Below, piece after piece: positions 1 through 3,620 of a stretch of 7,260 bases of DNA; within the stretch, counting starts at the first letter, position 1, and the number at the start of each line of letters is the position of its first letter. Source of the DNA: an uncultured Caryophanales bacterium (lineage in GTDB: Bacteria; Bacillota_I; Bacilli_A; RF39; UBA660); contig CAMSXY010000056.1 of assembly GCA_947065955.1 (NCBI GenBank), forward strand, positions 1 through 7,260. Direction: 5' to 3'. The notes beneath the pieces are model-generated. The model worked only from the letters and a program-made list of their open reading frames with translations. It did no database searches and had not been told where the DNA came from. The position numbers were made by a program, and so were the translations under genes.

Positions 1-57
1 CATATTTTTAAAATGCACTTTTTATTGTATCTACTTTATGGGGTGCATTTCATATTT
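1..57. other. Short intergenic piece with an 8-bp inverted repeat
   Basis: No supported gene is seen before the terminator. AAATGCAC (11-18) and GTGCATTT (43-50) form a perfect 8-bp inverted repeat 24 bases apart, and CATATTT occurs at 1-7 and 51-57. This is probably the 3' untranslated end of the preceding gene. No function can be assigned. Confidence 0.4.
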
Positions 58-93
58 AAGGCTATTGCACAAAAAGTGTGCAATAGCCTTTTT
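58..93 (+). terminator. Rho-independent terminator of a gene upstream of the window
   Basis: A perfect 13-bp stem is formed by 58-70 and 78-90 (AAGGCTATTGCAC / GTGCAATAGCCTT) with a 7-nt loop, and a run of five T follows from 89. On the minus strand the stem is not followed by a T run, so it acts for + strand transcription arriving from the left. It separates the spoVIF unit from whatever lies upstream. Confidence 0.88.
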
Positions 94-237
94 ATGATTT
101 TTATAATAATTAACATGAAATAAATGAATGATTGAAATAAAGTTTTAAATGGAATAAGTTGATAATTCCAATTTATTTAACGAAAAATTAAATAAAAAAA
201 CTACAATATTTTTTAGATAATTATTTTTCGATTTTTC

Positions 238-265
238 TTGTATTTTTATTATTTCATGTTATAAT
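238..265 (+). promoter_or_regulatory. Candidate sigma-A promoter with extended -10
   Basis: TTGTAT (238-243) matches the -35 TTGACA at 4 of 6 bases. A 16-base spacer follows, then a perfect TATAAT (260-265) preceded by TGT (257-259), an extended -10. The transcript would start near 272 and give a leader of about 70 bases before the ATG at 343. In so AT-rich a region a chance match is possible, but the perfect -10 plus TG extension makes it credible. Confidence 0.55.
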
Positions 266-296
266 AAAACGTAAAATTTTTCTGTGTAAAAACATA

Positions 297-324
297 AACC
301 AATTTTTAAACTTTACATATACTA
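297..324 (+). promoter_or_regulatory. Candidate mother-cell (sigma-K/sigma-E-like) promoter
   Basis: CATATACTA (316-324) fits the Bacillus sigma-K -10 pattern CATANNNTA exactly and the sigma-E -10 (CATACAMT) at 7 of 8 bases. AACC (297-300) could be the sigma-K-type -35, with a spacer of 15, one base shorter than usual. The start would fall near 330, right at the Shine-Dalgarno GGAGG (331-335), leaving a very short leader. That tight spacing is the main objection; the sporulation role of the gene is the main support. Confidence 0.35.
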
Positions 325-342
325 TGGTATGGAGGTTTAAAT

Positions 343-588
343 ATGTTTAATTTTACCGATGGCTTTTTTAATAAAGTAGAGAAAAAAACAAATGTGGATA
401 AAAACACTATTTTAGAGCTTGCTAAAAAATTACAACAAAATGATTTAAAAAATGAAGGAACTTTAAGGGAAATTGTACAAGAACTAGGAAAAATGACAGG
501 GAAAGAAGTTAGTAAAGAAAAAGAAGATAAAATTGTAAATGCAGTTATACACGATGAGGTACCTAAAGATATTAATAAATTCTTTTAA
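343..588 (+). CDS. spoVIF: Stage VI sporulation protein F-like small protein
   Basis: An 81-residue, charged, soluble protein with no signal peptide or membrane segment. The start (FFNKVEKKTNVD), the central ALAKKLQQND-like helix (here ELAKKLQQND, residues 25-34) and the GKEVSKEKEDKIVNAV stretch (residues 53-68) match my memory of the SpoVIF/YjcC family, whose members are of similar size. In Bacillus subtilis this protein is needed for normal spore coat assembly and spore resistance. GGAGG (331-335) lies 7 bases before the ATG and fixes the start. The gene is the first of a probable two-gene unit; the kinase-fold gene starts 23 bases after its stop. The GC content of the body is about 25% by count of one line. 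The family call is from recognition, not a search; the molecular activity of the family is not well defined. Confidence 0.8.
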   Translation: MFNFTDGFFNKVEKKTNVDKNTILELAKKLQQNDLKNEGTLREIVQELGKMTGKEVSKEKEDKIVNAVIHDEVPKDINKFF

Positions 589-590
589 AC

Positions 591-609
591 TCTTTCCCCT
601 TGGGGGAGA
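591..609 (+). promoter_or_regulatory. Hairpin covering the ribosome binding site of the kinase-fold gene
   Basis: The 23-base gap contains TCTTTCCCC (591-599), TT, and GGGGGAGA (602-609). These can pair as a 7-8 bp stem, with one or two G-U pairs depending on register. The GGGGGAG that serves as Shine-Dalgarno for the ATG at 612 is in the 3' arm. No T run follows, so it is not a terminator. A ribosome finishing spoVIF at 588 would cover the 5' arm and free the site, which suggests translational coupling (inference). Confidence 0.55.
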
Positions 610-611
610 TT

Positions 612-1325
612 ATGGGGTATTGGATTTCTAAGGAATATGTTTTTTTAGATGATTTATGGTATATTGGTGAGGGAAAAGAGGCAAAAGTTTATCGATATTT
701 TCATGAAGCTGTAAAGATTTATCGTCATGAAAAGTTAAAAAACCGATTAACTATGGAGGAAGTTTCTAGACTTTCTGTTATACCAACGAGGTATATTTTA
801 CTTCCAAAAAGAATAGTAAAGAATGATGACTATGATTTTTGTGGGTATACGACTCTTTATAAAAAAAATCACTTTAAAGAAAATCCGCAAGAATTTTTGT
901 GGAATTTTTCTATTAAGGACTTTTTTGACTCTATTTCGAATCTAAGAAAAGAGTTAAATATTCTTGGAAATTATTCTGTGTTGATATCAGATGTAATTCT
1001 TCAAAATATTGTTTTCAATTATAATAAGATGTATATGGTGGATCCAGGAAATTTTCTTTTTACTTGCATACCTCTTCCTGAAATAGATGAATTAAATCTT
1101 TTTGAACTACAAATGGGAATTAAGCGGATTATTGGAAAATTATCTAAAGTTTGTAATAAGGATAAACGTTTTTTCATATTAAATCAAATGTGTAGTACCA
1201 ACTCGCTTTATCATGGACAATTTATTGTGAAATATTTAAAAGAAGAGATCCAAAAGGAATATGGAAGTATGGAACATTTTGAAGAAGAATTCAAACCCAA
1301 ATTGAAGATAAAAAGTTTTAAGTGA
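612..1325 (+). CDS. Divergent protein-kinase-fold protein
   Basis: A 237-residue cytosolic protein. A Gly-rich loop (G19-E-G-K-E-A-K-V26) is followed by a candidate ATP lysine, K35 in AVKIY. The segment ISDVILQNIV places D127 and N132 five residues apart, as in the HRDxxxxN catalytic loop, although the His is replaced. VDPGN (D144) stands where DFG is expected. These landmarks in order and spacing support a small protein-kinase or phosphotransferase fold that may be active, but it is divergent and no substrate is visible. The C-terminus is Lys/Glu-rich. ATG 612 is chosen over the in-frame TTG at 600 because GGGGGAG (602-608) lies just before 612 and nothing suitable precedes 600; its spacing of 3 bases is short. 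The gene follows spoVIF in a probable operon and is followed by a terminator. Kinase-like proteins such as CotH and CotS occur in spore coats, so a coat role is possible but inferred. It may instead have no catalytic activity. Confidence 0.7.
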   Translation: MGYWISKEYVFLDDLWYIGEGKEAKVYRYFHEAVKIYRHEKLKNRLTMEEVSRLSVIPTRYILLPKRIVKNDDYDFCGYTTLYKKNHFKENPQEFLWNFSIKDFFDSISNLRKELNILGNYSVLISDVILQNIVFNYNKMYMVDPGNFLFTCIPLPEIDELNLFELQMGIKRIIGKLSKVCNKDKRFFILNQMCSTNSLYHGQFIVKYLKEEIQKEYGSMEHFEEEFKPKLKIKSFK

Positions 1326-1349
1326 AGAGAATAGGATATGAAAATTGAA

Positions 1350-1384
1350 TTTTATTAAATAGATTGATCTGTTATTTAATAAAA
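1350..1384. repeat. Perfect 12-bp A/T-only inverted repeat
   Basis: TTTTATTAAATA (1350-1361) and TATTTAATAAAA (1373-1384) are exact reverse complements around an 11-base loop. The stem contains no G-C pair and no T run follows on the + strand, so it is a poor terminator. It lies just before the real terminator and may protect the mRNA 3' end or simply reflect base composition. Confidence 0.5.
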
Positions 1385-1403
1385 AAGTCATTTTTCTTTA
1401 TTT

Positions 1404-1438
1404 AAAAAGGCATAATTTTAAAGATTATGTCTTTTTTT
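1404..1438 (+). terminator. Rho-independent terminator of the spoVIF-kinase unit
   Basis: AAAAAGGCATAAT (1404-1416) pairs with 1424-1436 to give a 13-bp stem with one G-U pair and a 7-base loop. The 3' arm runs into seven T (1432-1438). It lies about 80 bases after the kinase-fold gene stop and closes that unit. Confidence 0.85.
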
Positions 1439-1447
1439 GCTGTTTTT

Positions 1448-1464
1448 AAGGTGATTATTTTATG
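1448..1464 (+). promoter_or_regulatory. Good ribosome binding site and ATG leading into an immediate stop
   Basis: AAGGTGAT (1448-1455) contains AGGTGAT, a 7-base match to the 16S anti-Shine-Dalgarno complement, and an ATG follows at 1462 after 6 bases. The frame reads only M-I-N before TGA (1471-1473). Shifting the frame after the second codon enters the surface-protein remnant (ATT GAA CCT ...). It looks like a start region joined out of frame to the fragment by a small indel or deletion. Chance cannot be excluded. Confidence 0.35.
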
Positions 1465-1468
1465 ATAA

Positions 1469-1867
1469 ATTGAACCTAAAGGAAGTGTATCCAGCATTTT
1501 GAAAACAACGGATGGCTGTACGATTTGGTCAACAGGAGCAACTTGTACCATTAGTGCACCGACAATAACACCTATAAGTGGATACACAGGAAACGGCTTT
1601 GGAACATGTACTTCTGTTACCTATAGTGCCAGAACAAGCTATAATTTTTTGAATAATACAACTTTATATGCCATTTGGAAATCTTCTAGTGTGAAAACTT
1701 GTAGAGTAGAGGCTAGTGAAAATGTTTCTGAAACTTAATCAAGGTGCTATAGCGATTGTACCAGTGCTGGGGGAGGAAGTGCTTGTGATACCAATTGTAT
1801 TTACGATAACATCTATAAATTTCTATATAATGAATGTTGTAGTAGAGTTGGTGGATGTACTGAATAA
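1469..1867 (+). pseudogene. Remnant of a Cys-rich surface protein with InlB-type repeat, internal stop
   Basis: One frame runs from after a TAA (1466-1468) to a TAA at 1865-1867 and is broken only by TAA at 1736-1738. Before the break it reads a Thr/Ser/Gly-rich segment with PISGYTGNGFGT and a TSYNFLNNTTLYAIWK end. This is the sequence style of Listeria-Bacteroides/InlB B-repeat domains of secreted adhesins (GYT..GF/W...TTLYAIW). After the break the same frame reads a Cys-rich tail with CYSDC, SACDTNC, ECCSRVGGCTE. The style continues across the stop, so this is most likely one decayed C-terminal piece of a much larger secreted protein. No signal peptide, promoter or full 5' end is present. 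GC reaches 40-47% in parts (lines 1501-1620 and 1741-1800), well above spoVIF, which fits horizontal origin or a composition forced by the repeat. Part of it could be translated from TTG 1499, but no ribosome binding site supports that. Confidence 0.65.
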
Positions 1868-1963
1868 ACACTTTGTTCCTTTATATAGAAAATAATATAT
1901 TAAATAAATTTCCTGTTTTCGACTTTTATTTTTTAATAAATTTCTTGAAAAATAAAAAAATAT
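1868..1963. other. AT-rich spacer before the spoIVA promoter
   Basis: No gene or G-C-containing terminator is seen. An imperfect direct repeat is present, AATAAATTTCCTG and AATAAATTTCTTG, about 30 bases apart. There is nothing else I can support. Confidence 0.4.
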
Positions 1964-1992
1964 TCATATCTTCTTTTAAAAAGCCATATAGT
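1964..1992 (+). promoter_or_regulatory. Sigma-E-type promoter of spoIVA
   Basis: TCATATC (1964-1970) matches the Bacillus sigma-E -35 (KMATATT) at 6 of 7 bases. CATATAGT (1985-1992) matches the -10 (CATACAMT) at 6 of 8. The spacer is 14 bases, within the sigma-E norm. Transcription would start near 2000, about 20 bases before the spoIVA ATG. In B. subtilis spoIVA is a sigma-E gene of the mother cell, so element, spacing and gene agree. Confidence 0.7.
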
Positions 1993-2021
1993 TTATTGAA
2001 CAAAAGGAAAGTAGGGATTAT

Positions 2022-3497
2022 ATGGAAAAAATAGATATTATAAGAAGCATTACAGAAAGAACAGGAGGAGATATTTATTTAGGTATTGTAGGTGCAGTAA
2101 GAACTGGAAAATCAACGTTTATAAAAAAATTTATTGAAACTTTGGTTGTCCCTAATATAGAAGATGAATATGAAAAGAAACGTACCCTTGATGAAATTCC
2201 ACAATCAGCACAAGGAAAAACGATTATGACAACAGAACCAAAATTTGTTCCAAGCAATGCCGCAAAGATTAAAGTTGATGACTTTTTTGCCAATGTTCGT
2301 TTAGTAGATTGTGTTGGGTATGTGATACCTGGTGCAAAAGGGTATGAAGATGAAAACGGTCCAAGACTTGTAAAAACGCCTTGGTATCAAGAATCGATTC
2401 CTTTTATAGAGGCTGCTGAAATTGGAACAGAAAAAGTTATTAAGGATCATTCTAGTATTGGAATTATTGTAACAACCGATGGTTCTATTGGAGAAATTGA
2501 ACGAAATAGTTATATGGAAGCCGAAGAGAGAATTGTTAACGAATTAAAAGAAATTGGGAAACCATTTATTGTTCTTTTAAATTCTACCCATCCAATGTTA
2601 CCAGAAACAGAGCGAATGGCAGAAACGCTTCACGATAGTTATGGAGTTCCTGTTATGCCTATTAATATAGAGGCCATGACCGAAAGGGATATTTATGCGA
2701 TTTTAAGAGAAGCTTTGTACGAATTTCCTGTTATGGAGGTAAAAGTTAATATGCCAGATTGGATTGCTTGCTTATCTCCAAATAATTGGTTGAAACAAGT
2801 TTATATTGAAAAAATTCGTGAGAGTGTTATTGAAATTGATAAATTAAGGGATATTGATAATATAACAAGTCATTTTTCAAACTGTGAATATATTAGTAAA
2901 GCCTTTTTATCCGAGGTTAACACCTCTACTGGGGAAGTAACAGTTACACTTCAGGCTCCGAATGAGCTTTATAATCAGGTTTTAAAAGATATTATTGGAG
3001 TTGATATTACTTCTCGTAGTGAACTTTTAACTTTATTCCAAGATTATAATGAAGCTAAGGTAGAATACGATCAAATTAAAACTGCTTTAAAGATGGTAAA
3101 AACAACAGGTTATGGAGTTGCTTCTCCAAGCCTTACAGATATGAAACTTGATACTCCAGAAATTATTAAACAAGGAAGTCGTTATGGTATTAAATTAAAA
3201 GCAGTTGCACCTTCTATACACATGATTCGTGTAGATGTGGAATCTACTTTTGAACCTATCATTGGAAGTGAAATTCAAAGTAAAGAACTTATTGATTACA
3301 TTATGAAAGATTATGATACCGATGCTGATGCTATTTGGAAAAGTGAGATTTTTGGAAGAAGTTTAGATGTTATTGTAAAAGAAGGAATTCAGGCGAAACT
3401 TTCTTTAATGCCAGAAAATGCTCGTTTTAAACTTCAACAGACGTTAACAAAGTTAGTAAATAAAGGTTCTGGAAATTTGTTTGCTATTGTACTTTAA
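2022..3497 (+). CDS. spoIVA: Stage IV sporulation protein A, coat morphogenetic ATPase
   Basis: A 491-residue protein, essentially the length of B. subtilis SpoIVA (492). SpoIVA is a soluble ATPase of the TRAFAC-like P-loop class that polymerises on the forespore surface, using ATP hydrolysis, and forms the base on which the spore coat assembles; it also affects cortex formation. Visible here are a Walker A loop GAVRTGKST (G24-T32, K30), the IMTTEPKFVP segment with T70-T71 at the known sensor threonine position, and a Walker B-like RLVDCVGY (D96). The segment that follows (PGAKGYEDENGPR) and VVTTDGSIGEI are typical of the family. The C-terminal part (SLMPENARFKLQQTLTKL and a hydrophobic end NLFAIVL) corresponds to the region needed for localisation. 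All key residues are intact. The ATG at 2022 has AAAGGA (2003-2008) and TAGGGA (2012-2017) upstream. A sigma-E-type promoter precedes it and a terminator follows, so it is a single-gene unit. Confidence 0.97.
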   Translation: MEKIDIIRSITERTGGDIYLGIVGAVRTGKSTFIKKFIETLVVPNIEDEYEKKRTLDEIPQSAQGKTIMTTEPKFVPSNAAKIKVDDFFANVRLVDCVGYVIPGAKGYEDENGPRLVKTPWYQESIPFIEAAEIGTEKVIKDHSSIGIIVTTDGSIGEIERNSYMEAEERIVNELKEIGKPFIVLLNSTHPMLPETERMAETLHDSYGVPVMPINIEAMTERDIYAILREALYEFPVMEVKVNMPDWIACLSPNNWLKQVYIEKIRESVIEIDKLRDIDNITSHFSNCEYISKAFLSEVNTSTGEVTVTLQAPNELYNQVLKDIIGVDITSRSELLTLFQDYNEAKVEYDQIKTALKMVKTTGYGVASPSLTDMKLDTPEIIKQGSRYGIKLKAVAPSIHMIRVDVESTFEPIIGSEIQSKELIDYIMKDYDTDADAIWKSEIFGRSLDVIVKEGIQAKLSLMPENARFKLQQTLTKLVNKGSGNLFAIVL

Positions 3498-3506
3498 TAA
3501 AATTTT

Positions 3507-3532
3507 ATATCCACAGTCGTGGATATTTTTTT
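3507..3532 (+). terminator. Rho-independent terminator of spoIVA
   Basis: ATATCCAC (3507-3514) and GTGGATAT (3519-3526) form a perfect 8-bp stem with the tetraloop AGTC, followed by seven T (3526-3532). It starts 9 bases after the spoIVA stop. Confidence 0.9.
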
Positions 3533-3535
3533 CAC

Positions 3536-3566
3536 ATAAGCTACTAAAATATTGAAATTAGCTTAT
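3536..3566. repeat. 8-bp inverted repeat upstream of the prepilin gene
   Basis: ATAAGCTA (3536-3543) and TAGCTTAT (3559-3566) are exact reverse complements separated by 15 bases. It lies where a promoter for the next gene should be, and weak -10-like sequences occur inside or beside it (TAAAAT 3545-3550, TATAAA 3564-3569) without a good -35. It could be an operator or an mRNA hairpin. Confidence 0.4.
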
Positions 3567-3592
3567 AAATGCTTGGAGAGCGAGAAAAGTTG

Positions 3593-3620
3593 TTGTATCC
3601 TATTTTTAGGAGGGATACAA
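3593..3620 (+). promoter_or_regulatory. Hairpin around the ribosome binding site and start of the prepilin gene
   Basis: TTGTATCC (3593-3600) and GGATACAA (3613-3620) form a perfect 8-bp inverted repeat with a 12-base loop. The loop holds AGGAG of the Shine-Dalgarno (3608-3612), and the 3' arm ends on the A of the start codon. A competing short stem, CCTA (3599-3602) with TAGG (3607-3610), would hide the Shine-Dalgarno instead. The position suggests control of translation initiation; no effector is evident. Confidence 0.5.

Larger units (their letters stand above)
94..342 (+). promoter_or_regulatory. AT-rich leader of the spoVIF unit, with two inverted repeats
   Basis: This 249-base stretch has no convincing gene. 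It holds two inverted repeats: one of about 10 bp with a single bulge (146-155 with 165-175, core TGGAAT/ATTCCA), and CGAAAAAT (181-188) with ATTTTTCG (223-230), which ends 7 bases before the sigma-A-like -35. They could be operators or simply products of the strong AT bias. The candidate promoters are listed separately. Confidence 0.4.

Noticed and set aside
13..123. Small hydrophobic frame of 36 residues starting at ATG 13
   Set aside because: It has no ribosome binding site and runs straight through the perfect terminator hairpin at 58-93, so it is most likely chance.
600..611. In-frame TTG start adding four residues to the kinase-fold protein
   Set aside because: No Shine-Dalgarno lies before it. 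The GGGGGAG at 602-608 fits ATG 612 and would be inside the longer version.
1402..1587. Minus-strand frame over the terminator and the surface-protein remnant
   Set aside because: It covers the terminator stem and has no initiation signals. The + strand frame has recognisable domain style.
1905..1946. AATAAATTTCYTG direct repeat as a mobile-element or attachment-site scar
   Set aside because: It is short, imperfect and A/T-only apart from its end, with no integrase or transposase nearby.
2075..2293. Minus-strand frame inside spoIVA
   Set aside because: It is antisense to the conserved P-loop region of spoIVA, so it is a shadow of the real gene.
3569..3619. Upstream in-frame ATG of the prepilin-like gene
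   Set aside because: It lacks a ribosome binding site and would put 17 extra residues before a prepilin leader that already has a typical short form. AGGAGGG clearly serves ATG 3620.
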